DNA of 64,000 nt from Cokeromyces recurvatus (GCF_025118155.1 NW_026251400.1:124001-188000), one strand, 5' to 3'. Positions 23,282 to 35,776 are shown, numbered from the stretch's first letter. A program made the numbers and translations. The notes: a model not told the origin generated them from the letters alone.

Positions 23282-24075
23282 ATACATCCTACCATTCATA
23301 TCAGCTAATGTATATATAAATATATCTAGATATCTTTGCATCATAGTTGCTTTGGCACTAATAAGCGAGCTTATTATTAAAGACCTTTTTCTTGTAACAT
23401 TCAACATGGTGCATACAGAAATTGAAGAAAAACCAAGTCAACAAGTGAATTGTAAAGACTTGCTACACTTGTTAAATTTGATTAACTAAAACTACCAAAA
23501 AGGTCTTTTTGTTAATAAACATGTGCTATTATCCTATCTTTTAATAAACTATTTAATTCGATACTAAGTGTAGTCTTTTGGTACTCTTTCATTTCAGCTT
23601 GACTATAAAAGCACAAATAAAAATAAATTCAATATGGAGAAATTTCTTTTATTCCATGTCATTATAGATTTATTACACACTATCTAATGCTATTCATACA
23701 TGTTATCTAACCTATGCTTAACTTCACTTTTTAATCTTCTAGACTATTGCATAACGTTTTATCAAAGCCATGTCTCTTAAATTAATCATAATAATAATAA
23801 AAAAAAAGGGAAGTGTCTTATACTGTCATCAATTCTATTAAACTTGGCTGCTGATAATAGATTCCAAGCTAATAATAAGAAAGATGCAGCAATGCTTCAT
23901 AATAAAAGGATGATAGGCTGTGTATTCCAATGATTTTGGAAATTTTCTAGTTAATGAAAAAAAAAAAAAAAAAAAAAAAAAGTCTAAAACCCAAAAAAAA
24001 AAAAAAAAAAACTATAATTTCTTTCCCCTCCTCTTTTCTTTCTTTCTTTCTTTCTTTCTTGTACATAAAAGAAAC
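23282..24075. other. Spacer; small open frame and TTTC repeat
   Basis: No convincing gene. A 27-codon frame starting MVHTEIEEKPSQQVNCKDLL (23406-23489) is protein-like in composition but has no support beyond that. A-runs (about 23958-24010) and a TTTC repeat (24038-24060) lie directly upstream of the VPS9 gene start. Confidence 0.45.
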
Positions 24076-26851
24076 ATGACTTTATCCTTTTTTCATAAAT
24101 CAGGAACTAAAAAAAAGAAAACTTCTACAGCATATCCAAAACTGACTTCTTTAATTCAAAAATCAAATGAGCCATTGGAGCCAGAAGAGATTGATGAGAA
24201 CTTTTTTTATAAACACATTATGACTCATTTTCATTCACTCTTTTGTGATTCTACCATTGTTTGTATACCTCATTCAAAATCAATTCAAGGTCTTGTTTTA
24301 ACAAAGGTCATTATTGGTAATAATGATAATAATAATAATTAATGCGATTTATATCATAATTTTATTTATTGAGTAGAATCACACTGTTTTCAACCTTCCC
24401 CTTATTTTTGTGGACAATTTATGACAACTAAACAAAAACATAAAATTATTGCAATTGATTATCCAATCATAACTACCATCACAGGTAAATTTAACTATCC
24501 TTATCTATACATACATACATTCCATCTTGATACAATTTCTTTTTTTTTGTAGGTTTTGAAGAGGAACGTACTGTACATATCATGGCTGAAGAATCTGTTT
24601 ATCTAAAAAATAAGAAAATTAAATTACTATTAATAGATAAATTATTGGAAGGCGAGCCACCTGTAAGTAAAGTAAACTGTATTTTCCATAATAAATATTG
24701 ACCTATATATATATATATATATATATTTGATATATAGAAATACCATTATAAACATAATACAATTACAATTCCATCTATTCGTAACTCTAGAACGTAAGTC
24801 CTAACTGTTTTTTTTTATCCTTTAATCTGAAACAGCTCTCATGTATCAAGAAAAGTGCTCCTTAAAAATTATATTGTAATAATAATAATAGTGATTTTGA
24901 ATTTCTAAGCATGTTCCCCGAAAACTTGAGTCCTCTTCATGAATTAGAAGCAGCTGTTCAAGAATTTACAGATTCATATGTATATATTAAAGGATATAAT
25001 CAATTTACTGTAGAAAGAATCCAACATATTTATATGAATGCTTACAGAGTAAATAGATATAAGTTGAATATGTATATGTATACGTATATGTGTATGTGTA
25101 TGTATATATATGTGTATATGTATATGTATATATTTATATATATATGTATGTATGTATGTATGTATATGTATATATATATATCTATATGTATATCTACATG
25201 TATATCTATATGTATATCTATATCTACATGTATATGTATATGTATACATATATATAGAGAGAGAGAATGAGAAACAGAAAGTTGACATTGTATTATAGAC
25301 AATACTACAAAGAAATAGATTACTGCAAGACTCCTGTCGTACACCTTCTGAACATGATCAATTTTTGGAACTAGTAGAAAAGTAAAATACAATTTACATG
25401 ATATATTCCTATTACTTACTTATATTTATTCTAGTGTGGTGATGAGCTTTTTACATAAAAAAATTTGGATCCAAACATTACAGTCATTACTAGCAACACA
25501 AGATAATTATATTGATAGTATTCGTTTTGCATATTCTCATGCTAGTCTTTCACAGTATTCTTTAAGATATCCTATTTCAGAAATGTCTCGATCTTGCTTT
25601 GATGAAGTAATTACAAATTTTAGACGACTAGATTCAGATATATGTCATGTTGAACCTTATAAATCAACTGCAGCAAAACAATTTGCATTTACTCCACTTG
25701 AAAAATTAGCTGTTATCAAGTCTACATTAGATTTGATATCATCTGCAGTTCATGATTTTGTTATTAATTTTGGACAAGAAAATAATGGTAAAAAAAAATG
25801 ACTATATTTCTTTTATATACTTTTTTTTTATCTTTTTTGTTTAGATACTTCAGTTACTTCAGATGAAATGATTCCTTTATTAGCATTTATCATTGTTCAA
25901 AGTAATGTACCTAGAATGGCTAGTTTAGTGTATTATATACAACATTATAGATTAGCTAGAATGGTAGAAGGTTCTGTCTATAGCTTTGTTATAACTACTA
26001 TTAAAAGCGCTTGCGAATTTTTAAAAGATGATCCCCTTTGTTTATATGACACAAATTCACCAAATCATATTCGATCACGTTCAACTTCAATTACATCAGT
26101 CAATAACAAACCTAATAGTGCACCACCCATCTCTTCTTCTTCTTCTCGATACTTGCATCATCGTAAATCACAAAGCGCAGATCTTTGTAATAGTTTTTCT
26201 AACTTACACATTTATAATAATAATCACCATTCATTATACAATATGGATGATGATAATATGGATCGAATGAGTGTAGCAACATTAAATAATAATAATAATA
26301 GTAGTAGTAGTAGTAATAGTAGTCGTCGAAATTCAGCTATCTTAAGGCCTCATATCGTCTTGCCAAATCGTCGACATCAAGAATACCGAAAGAGTTTAGA
26401 TATACCCAACGATTGGCTTTTACCTGATAATACACTCACTCATCATCACTCCACTCATAACGAAACAACTTCTACAAGTCATTTAACATCATCACGTCCT
26501 ATGATATCCACTACATTCCCATCTATTTCAAATTCTACTCCTTTACCTTTCGATGGTTTCTCTAATGATTCTGCAACTGATATACCCAAACTAGGTCGAT
26601 CATTGAGTGCCTCTACAGTTGTCAAAAAGCGTCTATCACAACAACCACCTAAAATTATTAATATACGTGATCGAATTTCTATTGATCAACGACGACCTGC
26701 CTCTATTTGTTTAGATACAAGGTCATTACACAGTATTGAAGATAGTAACGAAGAATCAGAAGAGTTAATGGGTGATTTTTTATTGGGTTTAAGTAAATTA
26801 GACGGGGATGTAGTTGGTGGAAGAACAGGTTCATTTAACAGAAGACTTTAA
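24076..26851 (+). CDS. VPS9-domain protein, putative Rab5-family exchange factor
   Basis: Eight exons (24076-24316, 24377-24484, 24553-24662, 24738-24793, 24892-25048, 25299-25381, 25435-25787, 25845-26851) join to 704 aa. The VPS9 domain occupies about residues 250-400. Its hallmark stretch is [20 protein letters not shown], followed by [20 protein letters not shown] and [14 protein letters not shown]. Upstream helices include [21 protein letters not shown]9 domains load GTP on Rab5/Vps21 at endosomes. The N-terminal ~240 residues look like a separate folded region without a recognised name. The C-terminal ~300 residues are disordered, rich in Ser/Asn/Arg, with repeated R-R/K-x-S phosphosite-like motifs. 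The 250-nt intron 25049-25298 is mainly TATG/TATA repeat. The gene is convergent with the decayed gene at 26914. Confidence 0.88.
25065..25265. repeat. Intronic TATA/TATG/TATC microsatellite
   Basis: Compound repeat filling most of intron 5 of the VPS9 gene and ending in a short GA run. It accounts for the Y/I/H/T-rich and M/Y/C/I-rich open frames on both strands here. Confidence 0.9.
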
Positions 26852-26913
26852 TAGAAGAGAGTTTCTCTGTTTTAAAATCAAGAGATTTTTCTATTCATTG
26901 AAGCTTTATTAAC

Positions 26914-27182
26914 TATATGTTTAATCTTCTTAAGACAATAAAACTTTGAAGTCTAGGTCTTTACGAGTAAATAATATGATCACTTCATCTCCATAATATA
27001 ATATTTTAACATTTATTTTGGCATTATTAATAGCCTTTTTTTTTATGTATAATATGTGTATCGAATTCATTAATGATGTCATCCAGAGGAAATGGCTTAC
27101 TGCCAATCTCCATTTCAGCTGAGTTATTACCGCTTTCATCATAGGTATTACCTTTTTCATCTTGAATAAACTTAAGGTTCAT
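26914..27182 (-). pseudogene. Decayed small gene, PB1-like C-terminus
   Basis: A minus-strand frame starts at an ATG at 27182 with MNLKFIQDEKGNTYDESGNN and runs through GSKPFPLDDIINEFDTHII. It then meets a nine-A run at about 27034-27042 and stops after KKKGY. In the next frame, protein-like sequence continues directly after the A run: INNAKINVKILYYGDEVIIL, ending LDFKVLLS. The continuation looks like the first half of a PB1 domain (basic strand, YYGD turn, hydrophobic strands), as in Bem1/Scd2 or p67phox proteins. A single-base indel in the A run would explain the break. The PB1 half is also cut short. Likely a pseudogene fragment or an assembly error; the family is an inference. Confidence 0.4.
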
Positions 27183-27727
27183 TTTTTTTTTTAAAAAAAA
27201 ATTAGATTTGTGCAATCTGGATTTTTATATATTTATGCAAACATATAAACTTAATATTGGTCATACCATAAAAAAGAAAGAAAGAAAGAATTCTATAATT
27301 GTACTTTAATATACGTATATGAATATATATTTTTTATTACCTCTCTCAAGCAAAAGAAATGCCTTCTACAAATTCTGACGTGCTTCCTGATGATCTCCAG
27401 CACCTTTTTTTTTTTTCTGTCAAGATCTGGGATTCATTCACTTTGACGCAGAATTTTGGAGGCCAGGTTTTGATCTAATGAGTAAGCTGCTATTCAATGA
27501 TCCCACGATTGGTGAATTTGGTTGTACAATCATTACAAACTTACTAGCTCTTAATATGCCTTACAGACACAGATGTTTCAGCAAATAGTGATGCTGTAAC
27601 CTCAAAATGAATGGGCGAATGAGACTAGTGTCTGACCTCTGACGCGAGCGATAGATTCAAAGACAAACCTAACGGGCAATAAAACCACCCATTTTTAATA
27701 GAATATTTCTACTTCAAATTCAGACTA

Positions 27728-27770
<43 letters not shown>

Positions 27771-27899
27771 CGAATTAAAATTAATTTTCAGATAGTTTGT
27801 TTACCTTTTTTGGATGAATAAGAAATGAAATCGAGACAGAAAAGAATTAGTTCTCAGACGAATTGAGATTTATGCTTAGACTTTTTCACTTGTAATGAT
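27183..27899. other. Spacer with possible unidentified coding remnant
   Basis: Contains a T-run of about 37 nt (27732-27768). An open segment on the plus strand at about 27426-27590 reads GFIHFDAEFWRPGFDLMSKL then LFNDPTIGEFGCTIITNLLA before a stop. It is protein-like but unassigned and has no start codon. It may belong to the retroelement remnant that follows. Confidence 0.35.
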
Positions 27900-28807
27900 C
27901 TTAATGCAGGCCCAGTTCGTTTTCCGTGTTATTGATTTACTAGATGATACTTTGCTCGCTAAATTACTTCCCGAGTTTTAAGCCTCCACCTTCAACACTC
28001 AATGGTATAAACTCATTCAAACACCATGCTGGAGACTCTGTGCCGCCAACTCCATTCCGTTAGACTAACGCTCCTTTCGAAAACATCGTCAAGAATTTCT
28101 TGAAGAGAGTTTTCATCAGCTACGTGACGGGACGCGTTCTGTTTTGCTTCCCGCTTGCCGCCCTCAATCTGATTATTGATCTGATACTCTGGTTACCCAT
28201 GATACACAATGAGCGTAGTCGAACTATTCGATGGCGTCTTGGTTGGTTACCCGGAGGAATACCTAAAGCCTGCCCATATCATCCTTATGTACACTTTTAG
28301 TCGGTCACACATCACTGAATGCTTGCACATGCACACCCGTTTATTCTTGCCGCGATCAATAAACAGATCCCCTTTTTCCTTTCTTTTAAATCATCTCTTT
28401 CAGCATAAGTATCGAAATTCTCAGGATGTTTCTGTCTGGTTCTATCGCTGGCCAGTTATGTGCACTATTCTACAGAAAATGGATTGCTTACTACACAACG
28501 AACTAACCCCTCCTCCCCCCCCCACTTCTTGACCCAGACAGGAAATGACTCAACTGGTTATCCCTTTAAACTTTTTAGCAATATTTCCCCCTTTTCTTTC
28601 TCACCTTCTCTTCTTCTTCTTCCTTTCCTTTACCTTTTTACCTCTTGTCCCCGTAAGAGACCTTTTAGATACTTTTTTTTTTCGCATAATCTGAACTGAC
28701 TTGGGTAATCCAATATAACAAAGATATTATGTGCTCATAGGTCGCTTAATAAATTTTAATTTATAAAAATAAAAAAAAAAAAAAAAAATAAAAATAAAAA
28801 TAAAAAA
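27900..28807 (+). mobile_element. 5'-truncated LINE: reverse transcriptase C-terminus and poly-A tail
   Basis: Plus-strand remnant of a non-LTR retrotransposon. Broken frames encode a LINE ORF2 C-terminal region: QAQFVFRVIDLLDDTLLAKL, then RKHRQEFLEESFHQLRDGTR, SRTIRWRLGWLPGGIPKACP and RLFLPRSINRSPFSFLLNHL, with stops and frameshifts between them. The 3' end, near TTATGTGCTCATAGG (about 28727), is followed by an A-rich tail of about 40 nt (28768-28807), interrupted by T. The same 3' signature, TGTGCTCA followed by a T/G-rich motif and a poly-A, occurs on the minus strand at about 49130 and 59170. Several in-frame stops show it is inactive. Assignment to LINE rests on the pattern of the segments and the tail. 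Confidence 0.65.
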
Positions 28808-28874
28808 TCTTTAATCGTCGTAGAATAGATTTCATGGTCAGAAACTATCCAATATTCACTCTCAGCTTACAGTC

Positions 28875-29100
28875 GATATAAACTATATCCAATCGTCCTT
28901 ATCTTTGCCATTGTCGTCTCTTTATAACCAAGTTGATAGAAATAAGCCACCCTCATTTATTTAGATAATAAAGAGGCGATTCCAACTAAAGCTAGTGTAT
29001 TGTACTTGACAGCATCATATTCATTCTACATTTCAGTTTTAATAACAGTCATTGTTAGAAGTATTCGAGCATTCATAATAATAATTGTATTATGTAATAA
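28875..29100. repeat. Dispersed repeat, copy 1 (copy 2 at about 40770-40995)
   Basis: Two diverged copies on the same strand share long blocks: AAGTTGATAGAAATAA versus AAGTTAATAGAAATAAA, then a common TAATAAgGAGGC type block, GTACTTcACAGCAT, ATTGTTAGA and GTATTCGAGC. Both end in TAAGAATTCA. The function is unknown. Copy 1 is directly followed by the MITE at 29109. Confidence 0.6.
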
Positions 29101-29443
29101 TAAGAATTCACTTGGGAGGTCATCCTATCATAGATACTGTGTGTGTGTGTTTGCTTAGCTAGGAGTAGAAGTTGGGTAGATGGGGAGGGAGGGAGGAATG
29201 TGTAAACAAGTGTGAGTGTCCAAACTATACCAGCTTAGTTATAAAAAGTTGAGTAGACTGTATACGTGTATAAAAATATATTTTTTGCCAAGCTGACATT
29301 CTTGGGTATAACTATTCTGTAACATATTCTCATTACCCAACTCCACTTCTCTACACAACACAACTTCTATTCACTCACTCTAGCTAACCAAACACACACA
29401 CACACACAGTATCTATGATAGGATGACCTCCATGGTAAGAATT
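29101..29443. mobile_element. hAT-like MITE (327 bp) with 8-bp target duplication
   Basis: The element at 29109-29435 has inverted ends of about 55-60 bp. The left end CACTTGGGAGGTCATCCTAT and the right end (read inwards) CCATGGAGGTCATCCTATCA share GGAGGTCATCCTATCATAG, then ATACTG, a (TG)n run, TTTG and TTAGCTAG. It is flanked by the perfect direct repeat TAAGAATT (29101-29108 and 29436-29443). An 8-bp duplication is the hAT-superfamily hallmark, and the absence of any ORF makes it non-autonomous. It inserted at the edge of dispersed repeat copy 1. Confidence 0.75.
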
Positions 29444-29828
29444 ATTTAGCATTTTATAAATCTTCAAATAATGACTTATGCATTTCATTATCACGTGAAA
29501 TATTAAAATTGGCTGCTTTATAATCAGTATAATTTCCTTTTTAAGACAGATTTTTTATAAATGAAAAATAAATAAATAATATAACTATCTTTCTTAATTT
29601 ACTTAATAAGAAATATTCTATTGACAGAATAATAAAAAAGAAAATGACTCCCTTTGAGGTTATTTGGATAATCAACAATGATTATTCGTTATCTTTCACA
29701 AAATAAAAGAAAGAAAGAAAGAAAAAAAAATCCGTATATAAAAATAAAATAAAAATGACGCGGCATTCTAAAAAAAAAAAAAAGCTATTTTCTTCTTGGT
29801 TCTTCTTTTAATAAATTAAATTGTTTAC

Positions 29829-31648
29829 ATGCTAACACGACATTTAACATCGAAAATACTTGATATTCGTATTGAAGAGGAAAAGTTTTATTTTCCTGGT
29901 GAAACAATCAAAGGTAATCCATATATTTTTTCTTTTTTTTTTTATAGAAGCAACTTATTAATTTATGATTAGGCATTATTGTTGTTCATCCAAAAAGTTC
30001 AATAAAAGTCAATTCAATTCAACTCAAGTTCTTTGGCGAAGTTTATATTCATTTAAAAGAAAAAGAAACAACAACTTTATTCCAAAATTCGCTTGTACTT
30101 TCTGTATACCCTAATAGTACTGTACCAAAACAGACAACCTTAAGTTCTAGCGAGCATGAATTTCCATTTCAATTCATTGTGCCAAAGGATTTAAATTTAC
30201 CAAGTTCAATGGAGGTAATTATAAACAGAACTTTTTCTTTTTCTTTTTTTTATGTGTATTCATTTATGTATGCATTTATACCCTAGCTTGGTAAAAAAGG
30301 CCATATTCGTTATACAATTCATGCAATGTTGGATAGACCGATGATACCTGAACCTCTTTGTCCTAAAATAGACTACACAGTTTCTTTATTAGAATTTATC
30401 GATATAGAGCAAAAACAATTTAAAATCCCACAAGAAAAATCACAAGATGTCATGCTACCAGATGCAAAATACAATCAAAAATGTATGGTTACAGCTTCTA
30501 TTCCACGTCTTGGATTTACAAGAGGTATAAATATAAATAAACGACAACAACAACAGCAGCAGCAGCAAAACTTTTTTTTTTATGGTTTACTTACATAATA
30601 TTATACATACATATTAGGTGATATCGTTCCTCTTAAAGTAATCATAGATCATTTTACATCATTTTCACGTAAAGGTTGTGTAACAGTAAATTTAGTGAGG
30701 ACTGTTGAAATTAGAACCAGTCACCATACAGTATTTAAGGAAACAGTATTACGATCTACACAATATGATGTCGATATTAAACAGTCTCCATATCAACAGT
30801 CCCTAAAATGCCAAATATTAATTCCAACCTCGACACCGCCTTCTATTCGGTATAAAGAGAAAGTACTTCGATTTCATTATAAAGTGCATGTTGAGGTATC
30901 TTTCACATCCAAGGTGACCATAACATTAGATATACCTGTTGTCATCGGTACTTGGCCACGAGCTTCTGTTCCAATTGAAGATGATGAGGATACCACACAT
31001 GATTTGGAAGACTTAGATGATGATATAGAGTCTGTACATAATTCTGTGGAGGGTCGTTGGCATAAAAATAACAGTTCAAGTACTTTGAATACAGCTTATA
31101 GAAATTCTATCAGTTCAAATAACATGAATAGATCTGATTCAATTACATCAAGAACATCCAACAATTCTACTTCTTCTTGGAAATCAAGTCGATCTTGGGA
31201 GATGCAAAAAATGAATCCATCAAAAAACCTAAGTCGAAATACATCACAATCAACGACTTTATCTTCGCCTGATAGACTTCCCTCTTATTATACACATCAT
31301 CGATCCAGTTCTTCGCTTTATTCTTATTCTTCTTGTGAATACCCATCTTATAATTATCAACAAAGACAATCTAACACTTTACCTCCATTGGCTGGCCCAA
31401 TCCATCCTCAATCATATAGACTAGGAAGGTATGAACCTCCAATTATATTACATAATGATGTACCCACTCATATACTGGAACCTATTGCATCTGTTGAGCA
31501 ACAACAGCAACAACAACAACAACAACAACAGCCAGAAATATCAATTTTGTCAGATTCTTCTTCAGAATCATTATCATTAGAAGATTCAGATGAAGATGAT
31601 TTGTTAGCTATCATTGAAAGAAAAAAAAGAAAGAACAAAGAGAGTTAA
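29829..31648 (+). CDS. Arrestin-fold (ART/alpha-arrestin-like) protein
   Basis: Four exons (29829-29913, 29973-30214, 30287-30524, 30618-31648) give 531 aa. The arrestin N domain covers about residues 5-150: ILDIRIEEEKFYFPGETIKG, then IKVNSIQLKFFGEVYIHL, the usual 'G-x-hydrophobic-x-G-x-hydrophobic' strand order, and FPFQFIVPKDLNLPSSMELG. The C domain starts near residue 190 with TASIPRLGFTRGDIVPLKV and ends at IPVVIGTWPRA. The C-terminal ~200 residues are disordered, Ser/Asn-rich, with a poly-Gln run (about 31497-31530) and a final acidic patch. Fungal alpha-arrestins recruit Rsp5/Nedd4 ubiquitin ligase to nutrient transporters through PY motifs. I see LPPL- and PPII-type sequences but no clear PPxY, so ligase binding is uncertain. 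Confidence 0.85.
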
Positions 31649-31694
31649 GGAGGAAATTAAAGGCTAATACGGCTACTATAATATCTTAATATGT

Positions 31695-31695
31695 A

Positions 31696-31759
<64 letters not shown>

Positions 31760-31766
31760 CTTTACT

Positions 31767-31798
<32 letters not shown>

Positions 31799-31800
31799 CG
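31695..31800. repeat. (AAT)n followed by (TG)n microsatellite
   Basis: About 20 AAT units (31698-31758), then about 10 TG units (31769-31790), in the short convergent spacer between the arrestin and the carnitine acyltransferase genes. Confidence 0.9.
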
Positions 31801-31871
31801 TGTATGTTTTGTATAAAAGTAAGTAAGTATAATATGGAGGGGGAGGTTCTATTGATTAGAATGTTATATAA

Positions 31872-33970
31872 CTATAATTTTCCATCTACAGTCTTATTCA
31901 CTTGTTCGCATACTTGACGTATATCGATTAAGGCCTTTGTAATAGCTTCCATAAATTGTTCAGTTGAAGCAGTCTCCTTAACACGTTTCGATTCAATACC
32001 AAATTTTACTAAATTAGGGGCTGCCATATAATTGATGCCATAACCATCTCTATAGATGGCACCAAAGCCTGTCCCCATCAAACGAATACCTGCATGTAAC
32101 CCGGATGTACTTAATCGCCATGTTTGAGATTCAGTAAAGATAGGATCCTTAAATAGGGGATGCATGGGTACTGATACCAACTCACCTTGGTTATCAAGTA
32201 CTTGATGATCTTCATTTAATAAGCGTAATACAAACAAATGACGATCACAGCCATGTCCATCACTCGCTATTTGAGTGAATGTACGATGATAGATCGTCGC
32301 TTCCTTGAGTAAAGTATATTTTTGATAGGAATCTAAATGAGGTTGATCAAATCCTTCTACAAACGCTTTACTTTCAAGGCTCACGGTACGAATCGTCTCT
32401 GTTCGACCTCGCAAGTATTTCCGTGTAGCGGCTGTCTCATAGGTAGGGGTTACCTTATGATGTATACGATAATAAGCTAATTGAAGTGACATCTGTAGAA
32501 AGGCATCAGGTGATAATTTCCCAACTCTCTTGATCCAATCTGTACCAAATTCCTTAAAGATAAGGACATTTGAATCCGATAAGGCAGCTATCTCGTTCGC
32601 TGATCTTTGAGCACTCTCTAGATAGCTGTCTAAAATGGGGGAGGACATGAAGGATAGATGTTCAAATGATGTAACCAAAGTCAAGGCAGTAGATGTCTTG
32701 TTGATGATAAAGTTTGAATCGATAGGTTGAGAGGGCGGTAAAGGTTCCTTTAACATGTAATCAAAGATATAACTGACGGTAAGGGCATCTACAGGGGAAT
32801 GTTCACCTGAAAGGCCACACATACCATTATTTTCAACCACTAATGTGAATGATTTATCATACCATCTATTATGACCATGACCAAGTCCCTGATGTCCGCA
32901 TAATATCGTCTTTGTCCAAGACGCTCCATCAGTTCCATTTGAATGATCATCGAGGGCAACAGCAAATAAAGCTTGCTCAATGATTGTCAAATGAGTACGA
33001 TGAAGCGATGGGTCTATCATTAAGAGATGATTACGAGCAATGGCCCAATTATCTCGCTGCCAAGAGGTAAGCAACCCAATAGGTGGGGATGGAGTTTTTA
33101 AGTGATGTTGAACATGTATGACCAAATCTAAAAGAGCTCTAACAAGACATTAATCTATGTGTGTGTGTGTGCTTAAAAAAAGCATATACATATATACATA
33201 GTATTATATTTACTTTTCAATTTCATCTACAGTAAGGAGAACCCATTGATTTTGAATTTGTTTATAAACGTCTAATTTATAAATCTGATCACGTAAAAGA
33301 ACAAGAATATGATAGACCTTTGCTGAATCCGTTTGAACAAGTGTATCACAATGATATGCAGGTATACGAGTGACAGAAAATATACGACTGTATTGCCACA
33401 TACATAAGGGTGATTTTTTATCTTTCATTATCATTTCTATCGGTAATTCCTGTTTATCAATGAATTCCTTGTATTGTAAACCACGATGAATTAGGTGAGC
33501 AGCTCTTTTAATTTGAAAGTTAGAGAATTGACCTTTTGTAATTGTTGACGTTAATTCTTTTGGTTGCCTAGGATCTGATTGACCCAAGATATACCAATTA
33601 CTATTTACCATTAATGGATCTCTCCATTCCAAGTAAGCTACATTCAATAGATTAGATTGAGTCTATTTCAGAAAAGAAAAACACACAGACAGACAGACAG
33701 ACAGACATCCTATCACATACCTTTCTTTAACCAAAAGTTATCTTCTAACCAATTTGTAGGAGAAACATGATCGATATCTATTAAACGTTGTTGAAGAGAT
33801 TTGGATAAATCACTAGCTAAAAATTCAGCAACGATAGTTCTTGTCTTTTCATGTTCTTCAGTTGATTGAAGTGGTTTAACTGACTTCAAGTAAAGTGAGC
33901 ATGTTTCCTCTAGAGAAGGTACAGGAAGTTTAGGCAAAGTATGTTGTAAACTGAATGTAGGTAGAGACAT
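31872..33970 (-). CDS. Carnitine O-acyltransferase (carnitine acetyltransferase-like)
   Basis: Transfers acyl groups between CoA and carnitine for transport across organelle membranes. Three exons (33721-33970, 33214-33637, 31872-33138) give 646 aa, normal for the family. It opens with TLPKLPVPSLEETCSLYLKS, the standard start of the acyltransferase domain. The catalytic His lies in GLSGEHSPVDALTVSY. The substrate-binding region includes KKYLRGRTETIR-type sequence (read here as RKYLRGRTETIRTVS), GHGCDRHLFVLR with the CoA contact region, and WRLSTSGLHAG. It ends NKTVDGKL; the final GKL is a weak variant of the peroxisomal PTS1 tripeptide, while the N-terminus lacks a clear mitochondrial presequence. 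Exon 2's acceptor is at 33638; a nearer AG would give a stop. Peroxisomal or cytosolic location is inference. Confidence 0.92.
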
Positions 33971-34154
33971 TTATTTAAAGAAAAAAAAAAAGAAAGGAAA
34001 ATAAAACAAAAACAAAAAACGACCCTTTTTTTTATAAATATTATTTTTATTTTCATGTGAATAATAAACAATGTAATACGTTCACACATTTCCTTTGTTA
34101 CATGTGATATTTGCAGTTTGGTGTTTTTTTCACATAAAACATCAATGCCCTTTT

Positions 34155-34193
<39 letters not shown>

Positions 34194-34655
34194 CTCAACT
34201 AAATCCAAGTAACAATGACAAATACATACTATAGCGTTCTTGGTCATGATATAACGGTCTATCTTATAGACTAAAGGAGTGAATATACTTTATTTTTCCT
34301 TATTCTTGTAGGGAGAAGAACAGTCCTATTAAAATGATACTAAGATTGAATAATAAGCATAAATTTATGAATATTTAATCCACGTTTCATGCGTATCTAC
34401 TACGCCTTAAGTCAGAGTAAATTAAAACGACATTATAGATTTAGACCTATTAGTAGAATAAAGCAGAATAATACTTAATACGCATTTATTATTATTTTTT
34501 ATTATTTATTATTACCAAAAAAAGGTTTTATCATGATTATTTTAAAGCAACAGATGATATCAAACTTGATTCGTCACAACATTTTTTATTTTACTATTTT
34601 ATTTTATTTTTATTTTATTTTATTTATTTATTTATTTATTTTATTTAAACTAATA
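33971..34655. promoter_or_regulatory. Divergent promoter region, carnitine acyltransferase (-) and SED5 (+)
   Basis: 685 bp between the two divergent starts. It contains a T-run of about 32 nt (34158-34189), an ATT-rich tract at 34488-34515 and a TTTTA/TTTA repeat directly before the SED5 ATG. No coding sequence was seen. Confidence 0.45.
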
Positions 34656-35713
34656 ATGTTTAAAGATAGAACAACTGAATTTCATTCTTTATGTGAGCGT
34701 ATTCGTTCTCGTTCACATGCAACTATTTCAGATAAGAGAGCCCTATTATCACCCGATCTTTCTAAAGAAAATCAAACATCCAAGAAACGTCTTCCACGTT
34801 CAGAATTTTCTTTAATGGCAGCTGAAATCAGTAGACAGATCACACACACAGCAGGGAAATTAGAAAAATTAACAAAATGTAAAGAAAACAATGATTATGT
34901 ATGATTTCTTTCTTTCTTTCTTTTTTTCCTCCTAATTACCTTTTTATAGTGGCCAAGAGAAAGACTTTGTTTGATGATAAACCTGTCGAGATTAATGTAA
35001 CTAAAATGCGTTTCATCAATTAATAATTAAATTAATGACTGATTTTATAGGAATTAACATTTATTATTAAACAAGATATTGCAAAGTTGAACAAACAAAT
35101 CGCAATGCTTCAAGATTACACTAAGCATCAGAAGCAAAACTCAAAACAAGCAACCGAACATACATCAAATGTGGTTGTAGCTCTCCAAAGTAAATTAGCT
35201 GATACCTCTATGAGTTTTAAAGATGTATTAGAAATACGAACAGAGGTAAAGATTCCTTATTGACATTCAAATAAAGGCTAATCTTTCTCGCTTTCTATTT
35301 TTTTTTAATATAGAATATGAAAATATCAAAGGACAAAAGAGATCAATTTTTGTTTTCAACTATGGAACAAACAGCAGATACTGGATTAGGTAATATATTT
35401 TTTTTTAATAAAAGAAATAAGACATAATTAATTAAAATCTATAAAGTCAATTCACCTTTAATGAAATCACGCCGTCGTGGAGCAATAGAAGAGGAAGAAG
35501 AAGAAAAGAAAGAACAAGAATCAACATTATCACTTGGTATACCTATGATAACTCAACAACAACAGCAAGAAATGATGATTTTGGAACAAGATAGATATAT
35601 TGATCATAGATCCTCTGCAATTGAAAGCATCGAGAGTACAATTGCTGAATTAGGTGGTATTTTTCAACAATTAGCTACCATGGTAGCAGAGCAAAGAGAA
35701 ACCGTACAAAGGT

Positions 35714-35776
<63 letters not shown>

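Noticed and set aside
24974..25392. H/T/Y/I-rich open frames on the minus strand
   Set aside because: Produced by the TATA/TATG repeat in intron 5 of the VPS9 gene.
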